64,000 bases of DNA, taken from assembly GCF_037154015.1 (NCBI RefSeq), contig NZ_JBANRL010000001.1, positions 2,108,001 to 2,172,000 on the forward strand, in the 5' to 3' direction. Source of the stretch: Altererythrobacter aquiaggeris (GTDB taxonomy: Bacteria > Pseudomonadota > Alphaproteobacteria > Sphingomonadales > Sphingomonadaceae). The first letter of the stretch is position 1; each line of letters opens with the position of its first letter. The translations under genes and the position numbers were made by a program. Under the pieces are notes generated by a model that saw only the letters and a program-made list of their open reading frames with translations, did not search any database and was not told the DNA's origin. Shown here in pieces: positions 1-8,789 of the stretch.

Positions 1-138
1 CGCATCGCTTCGGGCAACCAGCGCAATATCGGCGCCAGCCTCGGCCAGAGCCACAGCGATCCCCTGTCCGATGCCGGTGTTCGCTCCGGTCACCATGGCG
101 ACCCTGCCGGACAGATCGAATGGATTGCAGGCCATCAT
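1..138 (-). CDS. SDR-family oxidoreductase, KduD/DhuD-like (3' part beyond window)
   Basis: Only the first 46 residues are present; the rest lies left of the window. The N-terminus carries the classical short-chain dehydrogenase dinucleotide-binding motif TGANTGIG about 16 residues in, followed by the usual Ala/Leu-rich helix. A GAGG ribosome site sits just upstream of the paired ATG codons at 136-138 and 133-135. The gene follows the RpiB-type isomerase by 34 bp on the same strand, so both are probably co-transcribed. In uronate pathways an SDR (KduD or DhuD) reduces 3-deoxy-D-glycero-2,5-hexodiulosonate to 2-keto-3-deoxygluconate, and this context favours that role. Family membership is solid; the substrate is inferred only from neighbours. 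Confidence 0.7.
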   Translation of the reverse strand, partial: MMACNPFDLSGRVAMVTGANTGIGQGIAVALAEAGADIALVARSDA

Positions 139-172
139 GACCTCAGAAATGTGAGAAAGGTTCTGGCCCGCA

Positions 173-805
173 TCACAGGCCGCGCAGATAGGCGTTGATA
201 TCTTCATCCTGAGAATTCGCGTAAAAATATTCGCCGAATTTCTCGCCAGCGATCGCCGACTTGAGCAAATCCTGATTGACGTTTTTGAGCACCGTCAGCA
301 TGTCGTGACAGGTTGCCGACTTCATTTCGGCCAATATGCCGCGGTTGGTCTTCATGATTGCAGCACGTTCTTTTGGATAACCAATTCCGCTCTCGCCCTC
401 GAAAAGCTTGCGATAGCAATCCTGCAGGTTCAACTCGGCAGCCCAGCCAAATCCCTTGGCGTAGGGCATGGCGATGGCGTTCCCGTCGTTAATCTGAGCG
501 AAGAGGAACGCGTCGGTCGGATCGATCACGAGGCCACAAAACACGCCTGGCATGGCATTGCAGGCGAGCATCGAGCCCATGCCCGTGCCGCATCCACTGA
601 CCACAAAGTCCGCTGCTCCGGAATTGATCAGGATGCCGCTCAGCAAACCGACCATATTGTAGGTCAGTTGCGCTTCATCTTCTGCGCTGAACATGCCGTA
701 ATTGAAAATCTGGTATCCAAGCGGCTCGGCTACTGACTTGAGTGCGTCGTGAATGATGCCATTCTTGGAGGCCTGGCTGTTCTCGTTAATTAGTGCAATT
801 TTCAT
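173..805 (-). CDS. RpiB/LacA/LacB-family sugar isomerase (DhuI/KduI2-like candidate)
   Basis: A protein of 210 residues starting at the ATG at 803-805 (MKIALINENSQ), preferred over an in-frame start 23 codons upstream because it begins exactly where the family begins and has an AGAGAG ribosome site. The family active-site segment is visible as SGCGTGMGS, with the catalytic Cys. It is longer than the roughly 150-residue ribose-5-phosphate isomerase B, as in relatives acting on other sugars. The next gene downstream is an SDR. In streptococcal glycosaminoglycan loci an RpiB-type isomerase (DhuI) plus an SDR (DhuD) replace KduI/KduD in converting unsaturated uronate to 2-keto-3-deoxygluconate; the same pairing here suggests that role by inference. 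An operator-like palindrome lies about 75 bp upstream. Confidence 0.75.
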   Translation of the reverse strand: MKIALINENSQASKNGIIHDALKSVAEPLGYQIFNYGMFSAEDEAQLTYNMVGLLSGILINSGAADFVVSGCGTGMGSMLACNAMPGVFCGLVIDPTDAFLFAQINDGNAIAMPYAKGFGWAAELNLQDCYRKLFEGESGIGYPKERAAIMKTNRGILAEMKSATCHDMLTVLKNVNQDLLKSAIAGEKFGEYFYANSQDEDINAYLRGL

Positions 806-877
806 AGCTACCCACTCTCTGCCTCGATGTCGCAGCAGCCAGAGCGGCGCAGCGTCCCAAATTGACTTCGGCATTTA

Positions 878-891
878 GGTAACCGGTGTCA
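878..891. promoter_or_regulatory. Operator-like site upstream of the isomerase gene
   Basis: GGTAACCGGTGTCA lies between the lacI-family stop (935) and the isomerase start (805). It is the exact reverse complement of the 14-base site at 8698-8711 in the promoter of the receptor/lyase genes. Its core ACCGGT is a palindrome of the kind bound by LacI-family dimers. It implies a separate regulated promoter for the isomerase-SDR pair. Confidence 0.6.
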
Positions 892-934
892 TTTAGCGAT
901 GCAAGTGCTGTTTTGGTCTGCTCCCCGCCTATGA

Positions 935-1957
935 TCAATCGTCTGCCGGAGGTCCGACAGAATCGCGCTTGATCAGCTCTGACGGGAACAATGATTCCTG
1001 CATGGGAGGATCATCCGGTTGCATCATCAGCTTTAGCGCAGCGATCCGTCCCATCTCGGCGATTGGCCATCTGACTGTCGTCAACGCGGGCCAGACATGG
1101 CTCGACATCGGGGTGTCGTCAAAGCCTACGATCGAAAGTCCACTCGGCACATCGATGCCTTTGCTGCGGGCCGCTATGAGTACGCCGATCGCCATCTCGT
1201 CATTGGAGGCGAAAATTGCTGTCGGGGGAGAGGGTTTTTCAAGCAATTTCAGCGCGGCTTCCACACCGGACTCGTAGGAGTAGCGGCCTTGCTCGATCAG
1301 ATCCGGGACGACTTCCAGACCCGCCTCTTCAAGCGCATCCTCGTAACCTTTGCGCCGCTCGAGCGCAGAGCGCGAATTCCTGCGCCCCTCGATCAGGGCA
1401 ATCCGCTTGTGACCACGCTCGGTGATGTATTTGACCGCCTGCCGCACCGCCTCACGGTCATTGGACATTACCAATTGCTCGGGTTTGTCGATCTCGGCTG
1501 ACGCCATCCGGACATAACGCGCGCCGAATTCGCGGCAGACATTCGCCAATCCATCATCTTCTGAAATCGGAGGCAACAAAACGACACCATAAGGGCGTTG
1601 ACGCTCGAGAAAGTCGCGCAGATCCTGCTGTATCGAAGGCGAATTACGATTAACCGGCTGAACCATCAGCCCAAAGCTCGTGCCTTCGAGCGCTTCGAGT
1701 ATTCCTTGCTGAACATTCACCAGAAACTGCGCGTTGGGATTGTCGTGCACGGCCGCAATGATGAAATTGCGCCGCAACGCCAGAGCGCGTGCCTGAGGGT
1801 TGGGGACAAAGCCGATTTCCTCGATCACCGCTTCCACATGTTTGCGAGTCTTGTAACTGAGCAGTGACGATTTGTTTATGACCCGGCTGACGGTTTTCTT
1901 GGAAACATCGGCAAGGCGCGCGACATCATTGATCGTTGGTTTGCCGTTCTGCACCAT
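935..1957 (-). CDS. LacI-family transcriptional regulator
   Basis: A protein of 340 residues, standard for the family. The N-terminal helix-turn-helix reads TINDVARLADVSKKTVSRVIN with the typical hinge (residues about 45-65, ending near NPQARALALRR), followed by a periplasmic-binding-protein-like sensor domain (about 68-335) including the conserved FASNDEMAIGVL and VGFDDTP segments. It lies between the TRAP transporter and isomerase genes on the same strand and probably represses the locus until a sugar-acid inducer binds. Near-palindromic ACCGGT-centred sites at 878-891, 8698-8711 and 8720-8733 are the obvious candidate operators. Inducer identity cannot be read from sequence. Confidence 0.92.
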   Translation of the reverse strand: MVQNGKPTINDVARLADVSKKTVSRVINKSSLLSYKTRKHVEAVIEEIGFVPNPQARALALRRNFIIAAVHDNPNAQFLVNVQQGILEALEGTSFGLMVQPVNRNSPSIQQDLRDFLERQRPYGVVLLPPISEDDGLANVCREFGARYVRMASAEIDKPEQLVMSNDREAVRQAVKYITERGHKRIALIEGRRNSRSALERRKGYEDALEEAGLEVVPDLIEQGRYSYESGVEAALKLLEKPSPPTAIFASNDEMAIGVLIAARSKGIDVPSGLSIVGFDDTPMSSHVWPALTTVRWPIAEMGRIAALKLMMQPDDPPMQESLFPSELIKRDSVGPPADD

Positions 1958-2016
1958 TATTCAGTCCCCGATTGTATGTGCCACCCCCTTAAGCGAAACT
2001 ACTTGCGAAACGAAAG

Positions 2017-3294
2017 TCAGAATGCCGCCGGAAGTGCAAGCGAGAGCGATGGTACAAAGGTGATTAGCACCAATGCCGCCAACAATGTGAGGTAAAAGGG
2101 CCAGATCGTGCGGATCATCGCGGGTATGCCTATCTTGCCGACTGCAGAGCCTACGAACAGCACAGACCCTACTGGCGGCGTCACAAGCCCAATCCCCAGG
2201 TTCAGCATCAGGACTATCCCGAAATGCACCGGATCCACTCCGCTAGTCATCGCGACTGGCAAGAAGATGGGCGTAGTGATGACGATCAGTGGCGCCATAT
2301 CCATAAAGGTGCCCAGCGCGAGCAGCATGATATTGATGATTATCAATGTCATGACCGGGTTGTCTGTCATGACGCCGATCAGACTGGCCAGTTCGGCGGG
2401 CACTTCGAGCAAGGCCAGCGCAAAGCCGAAAGCCGTCGCCGCTGCGATTACGAACAGCACCATCGATGCGGTCCGAACCGATATCTGCGCGGCCTGGATG
2501 AAGCCTGTCCAACCAAGGCTGCGGTACACAAAGGTGCCGACAAGCGCGGTGTAGATCACGGCGACGGCGGAGCTTTCGGTCGGCGTGAAAAATCCGCTTA
2601 AGATACCGCCCATGATGATGACCCCGGTCAATAGGCCGGGAATGGCGAGAACGAAGGCCATGAACAGCGCGCGCCAGCCAGGAAAATGCCCCTTGGGCAA
2701 ACCTCTGCGGCGGGCAACCAGCCAAGCGGTCAGCATGAGCATCATGCCGGTCAGAAGACCCGGAATTACTCCTGCCAGAAACAGATCGCCGATCGAAACC
2801 CCGATACCCGAAGCGGCAGAATAGATGATCATATTGTGCGAAGGGGGGATAAGCAGTCCGACGATGGCTGCAGTTACAGTCACGTTAACCGCGTAATCCT
2901 TGGGATAGCCCTTTTCCTCCATGAGCGGCACCATGGTCGAACCGATCGCCGAAGCGCTGGCGATGGCAGAGCCTGACACGGCTCCAAACATCATCGATGC
3001 GCCCACATTGACCAGACCCAGTCCGCCGCGCACCCTGCCCAACGCAGCGTCGGCCACGCGGACAAGCCGCTCCGCAATTCCCGATCGGTACATCAAGTCG
3101 CCGGCAAAGATGAAGAACGGGATCGCCATCAGAGTGAATACGCTAATTCCGGCCGCCATACGCTGCACCGCGACCACCAACGGAATGTCGATCACAACGA
3201 ATGCGGCAAGCGCCGCGCCGAACAATGCAAATGCAACCGGAACACCGAGCAGAAGCAGCAACGTCAAAACGCCGAACAGGACGAGAATTTCCAT
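2017..3294 (-). CDS. dctM: TRAP transporter large permease (DctM family)
   Basis: A protein of 425 residues, almost entirely hydrophobic, with about 12 predicted transmembrane segments and family motifs such as FAGDLMYRSG near residue 63 and the SHNMIIYS segment near 150. It is the ion-coupled transport subunit of a tripartite ATP-independent periplasmic transporter, working in the inner membrane with DctQ and the binding protein encoded immediately upstream. Its ATG overlaps the DctQ stop codon (TAATG at 3292-3296), so translation is coupled. Context suggests import of a sugar acid, probably a monomeric or oligomeric uronate released from polysaccharide; substrate is inferred. Confidence 0.93.
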   Translation of the reverse strand: MEILVLFGVLTLLLLLGVPVAFALFGAALAAFVVIDIPLVVAVQRMAAGISVFTLMAIPFFIFAGDLMYRSGIAERLVRVADAALGRVRGGLGLVNVGASMMFGAVSGSAIASASAIGSTMVPLMEEKGYPKDYAVNVTVTAAIVGLLIPPSHNMIIYSAASGIGVSIGDLFLAGVIPGLLTGMMLMLTAWLVARRRGLPKGHFPGWRALFMAFVLAIPGLLTGVIIMGGILSGFFTPTESSAVAVIYTALVGTFVYRSLGWTGFIQAAQISVRTASMVLFVIAAATAFGFALALLEVPAELASLIGVMTDNPVMTLIIINIMLLALGTFMDMAPLIVITTPIFLPVAMTSGVDPVHFGIVLMLNLGIGLVTPPVGSVLFVGSAVGKIGIPAMIRTIWPFYLTLLAALVLITFVPSLSLALPAAF

Positions 3295-3767
3295 TATACG
3301 TCCTGATTTTCATCAGGGCCGGCTATGGCGCCTTGCCGCAGATGATTGAGCGCGAACAATGCGATTAACAACCCGCATAACGGAATGGGAATGTAGGCAA
3401 GCCCGCGGCTGATACCCAGCACCGGAATAGTATGGTCGCGCACCAACCAGGAGAGCTGCGCCCCGTAAACAAGCAAAATGATACCACCGCCCGCAACCAG
3501 CAGTTGGATCACGTTTCGGACCAGATGCGCGTTTGCATCAGAAAGCTGGCTTTCGAACAACGAGATGCGGATATGAAAGCCTTCGTAAACGCCGGCAGCG
3601 GCAGCAAAGAACACATACCAGATCATCAGGATAAGCGCGGTTTGTTCGGACCAGGATGGGCTCGCATCAAGGACAAACCGGCCAAACACTTGCCAACCGA
3701 TAATGGCCGTCATCAATATAAGACCCGCAGCGCCTAGCTTGATAAGAAGATCTGAGATCTGCCGCAT
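3294..3767 (-). CDS. dctQ: TRAP transporter small permease (DctQ family)
   Basis: A protein of 157 residues with four transmembrane helices and the family pattern of a Trp/Phe-rich second half of helix 1 (MTAIIGWQVFGRFVL). The start at 3765-3767 (MRQISDLLIK) was chosen because it overlaps the stop of the binding-protein gene in a TAATG arrangement; a longer in-frame reading would run 26 codons into that gene. DctQ bridges the large permease and stabilises the complex in the inner membrane. It is flanked by its two partner subunits. Confidence 0.9.
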   Translation of the reverse strand: MRQISDLLIKLGAAGLILMTAIIGWQVFGRFVLDASPSWSEQTALILMIWYVFFAAAAGVYEGFHIRISLFESQLSDANAHLVRNVIQLLVAGGGIILLVYGAQLSWLVRDHTIPVLGISRGLAYIPIPLCGLLIALFALNHLRQGAIAGPDENQDV

Positions 3768-4792
3768 TACTTGCCCCGTTTGCGCATAGACAGAATCTGG
3801 TCGACCAGCTCCTGCTCGCGCGGCGTGTCGATAAAGTCGGCCCACATGACCATCATCGCTTCGGTAAAAGGAGCAGGATCAACTTCGTTTACTTCAACCC
3901 CTGATGCGAGCACGATCTTCATGCTTTTGGCAACCTGGGCATCCCATAATTGCCGCATATACGGGACTGACAACTTGGCTGCCTCGCGTATGAGTTGCTG
4001 GTCTGCTGCGGTCTGTTTGTCCCAGCTTATCTTGGACATCACAAACATTTCTGGCGAGAGCAGGTGGCGCGTCAGACTGTAATAGCGCGCGACTTCAAAA
4101 TGCTTTCCGCTTTCAAACGACGGCCAGTTGTTCTCCGCCCCGTCGATTACCCCTTGGGCAAGCGCCTGATACACCTCGTCGAGCGGCATCGGGGTCGCGT
4201 CGGCTCCAAGCGATTTGATCATCGCGACATGCAGATCAGAGCCCGGGACACGCAGCTTAAGCCCCGCCATATCGGCGGGTGTGTTAATCGGGCCGCGCGT
4301 ATTATAAAATGATCGCGCACCAGAATCGTAAAAACACAATCCGATCAATCCATGCGGTTCAAGCGAAGCAAGTATTTCGTCGCCGATCGGACCATCCATG
4401 CTGGCCCGCATATGCCCGGTCGATTCAAACAGGAACGGCAGTGCCGGAACACGCGTAAGCGGTTCGATGGAATTGAGCGGTGCAAGGTTTACGCGGTTAA
4501 AATCGAGCCCGCCAAAGGTCGCAATTTCCAGCGTGTCGCGCTCGTTGCCAAGCTGACCGCCTGCATACATCTTGAGGCCCAAGCGGCCGCCCGTCCGCTC
4601 GCTCAGGATTTCGCCAAAGCGAATGACAGCCTGCACTGTTGGATAGCCAAGCACATGGGTGTCGGTCGCGGTCAGCAGGCTGGAGAAACGCCCTTGGCAT
4701 GCCGCCAGCATTGCCAGCGAACCGCTCAGTACCATGCGCCGCGACAGGGTGAGCCCACCGCCTTTGCTGATCGCGCCTGCTGCGCTGTCCAT
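3767..4792 (-). CDS. dctP: TRAP transporter solute-binding protein (DctP family)
   Basis: A protein of 341 residues. The N-terminus has a twin-arginine-like SRRMVLSG stretch leading to a lipobox LAAC (Cys about residue 32), so it is probably lipid-anchored in the periplasm. The DctP domain fills the rest; the family-typical region TPADMAGLKLRVPG near residue 167 includes the Arg that usually salt-bridges the substrate carboxylate, and QGVIDGAENN follows near 210. It captures an organic or sugar acid for the adjacent DctQM permease. ATGA overlap with the hydratase gene upstream and TAATG overlap with dctQ downstream show one operon. Confidence 0.92.
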   Translation of the reverse strand: MDSAAGAISKGGGLTLSRRMVLSGSLAMLAACQGRFSSLLTATDTHVLGYPTVQAVIRFGEILSERTGGRLGLKMYAGGQLGNERDTLEIATFGGLDFNRVNLAPLNSIEPLTRVPALPFLFESTGHMRASMDGPIGDEILASLEPHGLIGLCFYDSGARSFYNTRGPINTPADMAGLKLRVPGSDLHVAMIKSLGADATPMPLDEVYQALAQGVIDGAENNWPSFESGKHFEVARYYSLTRHLLSPEMFVMSKISWDKQTAADQQLIREAAKLSVPYMRQLWDAQVAKSMKIVLASGVEVNEVDPAPFTEAMMVMWADFIDTPREQELVDQILSMRKRGK

Positions 4793-5571
4793 CAGCTTGC
4801 TGTTGCCGTGTGGAGCGTGACCGAAAAGGACCCGTATCTGCCAAAAGAAATGCTGGAACTCGCGCCCGGTCCGGCCTCATGAATTCCCGTAATCGCGCCG
4901 GTCGAAATATAGGTGCCGGCTGTCACCTCGATACCTTTTTCCTTCCCGTGGGACAGTAGAAATTCGACCGTTTTTTCAGCAGCCCGAGCAAAATTGCCAA
5001 GCTCGCGCGAACCGACCGTTTCATCGTTGATAAGGCATTCGACCACGATCGGCGCCACGGCTTGATCGCGCCAATCGAGAATTTCCGGCCCGACAATCAT
5101 GCCGTTATTATTGCCAAAATCGCAGATAACCGCAATCGGCCCGATTTCATTGATGGCAGGCAAAGGGCTGCTTGCGATCTCTGCACCGATGAACAACCTG
5201 TCCTGCGCGCGTTTCTCGCCTAATTGCAGAATCAATTCCGGTTCAATCGCAGCAAATCCGCCCGAAAATACGGGTATGGCGACGCAGGCACCGTTGGTTA
5301 CATATTTCACCGATCGGGCAAAAATAGGACCGACCAGATGGGTCTCGCCGAAAATGTCGATGAAATCGGACGGGACCCCGCCAACCTTCCAGCCGGCAAC
5401 TTCGTCAGGCCAACTCTCGCGGGAGAGTTGCTGGATTGCATAGGCATCGGCGAAGTTTTCCGGAAGCGTCCCGGGAAAGCAGGGTAGCGCTGTGGCCGCT
5501 CGCCTCGCCCCGACAAGAATGCGAGAAATTTCGCGCAATCTGTCACGAGCAGCCATTGTCGGTGCCTCCAT
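4792..5571 (-). CDS. 2-keto-4-pentenoate hydratase / fumarylacetoacetase-fold enzyme
   Basis: A protein of 259 residues with the MhpD-like fold: SWPDEVAGWKVGG near residue 50 and the metal-binding acid pair in IEPELILQL near residue 106. The start at 5569-5571 has a strong GAGGTAAG ribosome site and lies 26 bp after the receptor gene stop; a longer frame would overlap that receptor by 74 bp. The family hydrates or decarboxylates 2-keto acids using a divalent metal. Embedded between a TonB receptor and a TRAP transporter, it may act on a 2-keto sugar-acid intermediate rather than an aromatic ring-cleavage product. The reaction is not known from sequence. Confidence 0.8.
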   Translation of the reverse strand: MEAPTMAARDRLREISRILVGARRAATALPCFPGTLPENFADAYAIQQLSRESWPDEVAGWKVGGVPSDFIDIFGETHLVGPIFARSVKYVTNGACVAIPVFSGGFAAIEPELILQLGEKRAQDRLFIGAEIASSPLPAINEIGPIAVICDFGNNNGMIVGPEILDWRDQAVAPIVVECLINDETVGSRELGNFARAAEKTVEFLLSHGKEKGIEVTAGTYISTGAITGIHEAGPGASSSISFGRYGSFSVTLHTATAS

Positions 5572-5596
5572 ACTTACCTCGCCGATCCCAGTCTCA

Positions 5597-8500
5597 TCAG
5601 AACCTGACGGTCGCTCCAAGAGTGATCCGGCGATCCGGCAGCCCCTGGAAGCAGAATTGCGCTCCGTCATTCACACAGAATTGCTGAATGTCGTTCTTCA
5701 GCAGGTTCACGCCTTCGATGCCTACATTGATGTTATCTGTGACGTCATAGGTAACGCTGGCGTTCAGCTGGCCGCGCGGTGAAGTGACCGTGGAGAAGCC
5801 AAGGGTACTACCAATCGATGCGCCACCTGCTGTATCCAGCGTGCGGAATGCATCACGCCAGGTGTAGCGCGCGCGCGCCGACAAACCGTACTTTTCATAG
5901 AACAACGTCACGTTATACGCGTTCTTCGAGAAGTCGAGCAGGCCCTGTGGTGCGAAGAAAGGTCCGGTCAGACCGCTGCTCGATTCAAGGATATCCGTAC
6001 CGCGAGCGGAAGATGTCTGGAGACCTTCGCCGCCGCTGAACTCCTGATACGTGTAGTTCGCAATCAAGCCAAAGCCGGATGCGAAGCCCAGCGTATCCTC
6101 GAAGCTCGAGAGATCATACTGGAACGCGACTTCGATACCCTTTTGCTTGGTGGTTGCGCTATCATTGGTTTGCGTAAGGAGATCGACACAGATACCCTGC
6201 TCGGACACCCCCGTAACAAAAACGCCCTGATCGGCGATCGGGTTGAAAATACCACCACCTTCGCATGGCGGTGTGATGTCTTTCAAACCACTTGAGCCAC
6301 CGGGAGTGACCTCTGCCTCATTAAGCGTTGTGACGAAAATATTCGTCCGTTCCTTGTAGAAAGCACCGACGCTCAACACCGCTGCCGGGGCGAAATACCA
6401 AGACAGCGAAGCATCAAACGACGTTACCGTTTCCGGCGCGAGGTTCGGATTGCCTACTCTTACCGGCGCAGTCGAGCTGGTGCCGAAAGATACCGACGAA
6501 GACAGCGCATTGAAGTCAGGCCGGTTGAGATCTTCGCTCCAGCTACCGCGTAAGACCAGATCATCGCTCAGATCGACGGCCACATTGAAACGCGGGAGAA
6601 ATTCCTGATAAATACCGCGACTCACTACGGAATCGATCGTTCCGTCAGGGAATACGGTATTACCTACCGACTGGATTTCCGTGCTTACCCACCGCGCGCC
6701 AAGATTACCGCGTACGGGACCGAATTCAAAGTTGGCTTGGCCATAAACAGCGTGCGTCGTCTCGCCAATATCGAAGAACGCATCTGCCGCATTTGATGGC
6801 TCGCCTATTACAACCCCGTTGGGTGTTTGTGCGAAGGCCGCCTGAATAGCGGCAAAAGTGCCTTCGGGATCGTTGAACGCCCGATCGGGATCAATCAGCA
6901 AGAAGTTACGGAACGCCAAGCCTCTTCCATCAGCGTCAGCAAAATTGCTCGGCCCCGCAACAAGGAGGTCAGAGAATTGCGAGCCGTTCGGACTATCAAA
7001 CAGCAGGCTGAACCCGCGGTTCGTGCCGATATCGTTGAATGTGCTGGAACGCTTCGCATAACGATAACCTGCATCAAACGAAGTGATGAAACCGGCAATG
7101 TCTTCCACATCAAGTGAGAAATCCACCCGTCCGGCATTTTCGGAGTTCTCGACCGTGTTCCGCCCGATCGTCACCGCATCCAGAACCACATTATTGGGAT
7201 CTAGCAGTTGCGCCTCAGTTGGCGCAAATGGCGAATCGAAGTTGATGCCGAATGTCAGCGAACCGCCTGTAAGGTCGTACCGGAAAGGCACGGCATTATC
7301 GTTGCTTGTGTTTCTCGTCGGATTGCCATTGGCATCCAGCCGGTCAAGCGGTGCATTGGGGTTGATGAAGTTGAGCGTAGTGCTCAGGTTGGGGTTCACT
7401 GTGTTGGCGACCGTTCGCGAAAGTTCGACCCGCGTGGACAAACGTCCTGTCTCGAACTCGGTGCCAAGGATATACACTTCGCTCTTCGTGAGACGCGCAC
7501 CTGTATCGCTTGAAAAACGCAAATTCGGATCGTCATCATCTGTAGCAAGATTTGGTTCGATAACACCGGTCAGCGCGGCTTGGATGCTGCCAAGCTCTAC
7601 GCCGCCGAGCGAGCCGTAATCGATGGTCTCGAATGTGTCGGGAACATTGTTGAAAAGAACAGAGCTGACGCCCGACGCCTGGATGCGATAGCTGTCTTGC
7701 GCACGCGTCTGATCATTGTAGATCGTATCGAAATAGATCCGCACATTTTCAGACGGTGCCCACTCAAGTGTACCGGCGAAGTTGATCGTTTCGTACTCGA
7801 AATTCTCCTGCTCCTGATTGAGAAACTGAATTCCGATATAGTCGAAGGCCGGGCCGGGGTTGCCTGCGGAATCGACCCCGGCACCCTGCCTGACAAGCGT
7901 ATCGCGATCGACGCGCGGACGGAATGACGTTGCTTCCTGCTCGGTATAACTACCGGACAACACGACGCCCAACTCACCTCCGCCGAGCGGCCAGACATTG
8001 CCTAGACTGAGCGCGACACGCGGCGAATAGGAGCCGGACAGTTCGCTGTATTCACCTTGGACACGCGCGACGATCAGCGGATCGGTCAGATTAAGCGGAC
8101 GGATTGTCCGCAGGTTGATAGTACCGCCTACAGACCCTTCGATGGTTTTGGCGGTTGGCGATTTGGTCACTTCCAGCGATGAGATGATGGCAGCATTGAC
8201 ATCTTCAAAATTGATCCCGCCGCGGCCCGTGCCCGAACCCACGGTCCCGACGCCGTTGATTTCGGTACGGTTATCGTTGGTGCCGCGAATTTGAACTCCG
8301 GACCCGACACCGGCACGCCGGGTGATTTGAACGCCTGGGATGTTCTCCAGAACTTCGGCCAGGTTTTGATCGGGCAGCTTACCGATGTCTTCCGCCTGAA
8401 TGATTTCGACGAGGCTGTCGGCACTGCGCTTTTCATTCAAAGAACTGGCGAGCGAACCACGAATACCGGTAACGACGATGACATCGCCATCGCTTTGCGT

Positions 8501-8650
8501 CTCTACCGAAGCACCGCGATCCTGCACTGTATCCTGCGCGAGCGCGACACCGGGCAGGCCGAGCGAAATTGTCGATGCCAGCAATGCGTAGCGCATTTTT
8601 GCAAAGCGCATGTCAGATTTTGATGCCGAACGATCAGCAAATGAAGTCAT
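5597..8650 (-). CDS. TonB-dependent receptor, carbohydrate type (TonB-Xanth-Caul)
   Basis: A protein of 1017 residues. A signal peptide ends near ALAQD (about residue 39), then a TonB box-like DVIVVTGIRGSL, a plug domain (NLAEVLENIPGVQITRR) and a long 22-strand barrel ending in aromatic TVRF, the outer-membrane sorting signal. This receptor subgroup normally imports oligosaccharides across the outer membrane of Caulobacter, Xanthomonas and sphingomonads. It is first in the minus-strand operon and divergent from the beta-helix protein, sharing a promoter with two operator-like sites. An AGGGAGAG ribosome site precedes the ATG. The ligand is probably the oligouronate processed by this locus. 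Confidence 0.93.
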   Translation of the reverse strand: MTSFADRSASKSDMRFAKMRYALLASTISLGLPGVALAQDTVQDRGASVETQSDGDVIVVTGIRGSLASSLNEKRSADSLVEIIQAEDIGKLPDQNLAEVLENIPGVQITRRAGVGSGVQIRGTNDNRTEINGVGTVGSGTGRGGINFEDVNAAIISSLEVTKSPTAKTIEGSVGGTINLRTIRPLNLTDPLIVARVQGEYSELSGSYSPRVALSLGNVWPLGGGELGVVLSGSYTEQEATSFRPRVDRDTLVRQGAGVDSAGNPGPAFDYIGIQFLNQEQENFEYETINFAGTLEWAPSENVRIYFDTIYNDQTRAQDSYRIQASGVSSVLFNNVPDTFETIDYGSLGGVELGSIQAALTGVIEPNLATDDDDPNLRFSSDTGARLTKSEVYILGTEFETGRLSTRVELSRTVANTVNPNLSTTLNFINPNAPLDRLDANGNPTRNTSNDNAVPFRYDLTGGSLTFGINFDSPFAPTEAQLLDPNNVVLDAVTIGRNTVENSENAGRVDFSLDVEDIAGFITSFDAGYRYAKRSSTFNDIGTNRGFSLLFDSPNGSQFSDLLVAGPSNFADADGRGLAFRNFLLIDPDRAFNDPEGTFAAIQAAFAQTPNGVVIGEPSNAADAFFDIGETTHAVYGQANFEFGPVRGNLGARWVSTEIQSVGNTVFPDGTIDSVVSRGIYQEFLPRFNVAVDLSDDLVLRGSWSEDLNRPDFNALSSSVSFGTSSTAPVRVGNPNLAPETVTSFDASLSWYFAPAAVLSVGAFYKERTNIFVTTLNEAEVTPGGSSGLKDITPPCEGGGIFNPIADQGVFVTGVSEQGICVDLLTQTNDSATTKQKGIEVAFQYDLSSFEDTLGFASGFGLIANYTYQEFSGGEGLQTSSARGTDILESSSGLTGPFFAPQGLLDFSKNAYNVTLFYEKYGLSARARYTWRDAFRTLDTAGGASIGSTLGFSTVTSPRGQLNASVTYDVTDNINVGIEGVNLLKNDIQQFCVNDGAQFCFQGLPDRRITLGATVRF

Positions 8651-8679
8651 GGTTCTCTCCCTAGATTCCGCACATTTTT

Positions 8680-8685
8680 ACTATA
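8680..8685 (-). promoter_or_regulatory. Possible -10 element of the receptor operon
   Basis: On the minus strand TATAGT lies 30 bases upstream of the receptor start and 13 bp downstream of the first operator-like site. No good -35 hexamer is visible at the standard distance, so this is a weak call. Confidence 0.35.
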
Positions 8686-8697
8686 CGGCCGGCTTAT

Positions 8698-8733
8698 TGA
8701 CACCGGTTACCTTAATAATTGACACCGGTGCCA
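8698..8733. promoter_or_regulatory. Tandem operator-like sites in divergent promoter
   Basis: Two copies of a near-palindrome, TGACACCGGTTACC at 8698-8711 and TGACACCGGTGCCA at 8720-8733, are spaced 22 bp apart, about two helical turns. They sit between the divergent receptor and beta-helix genes. The first copy recurs exactly, inverted, at 878-891. A TTGACA hexamer (8719-8724) overlaps the second copy and could be the -35 of the plus-strand promoter. The LacI-family protein at 935-1957 is the likely binder. Confidence 0.65.
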
Positions 8734-8789
8734 TTGAAGGTCAATACCCACTGTGAAAAAGTTGAAAAGAATGTGCGAGGGTGAGCAGA

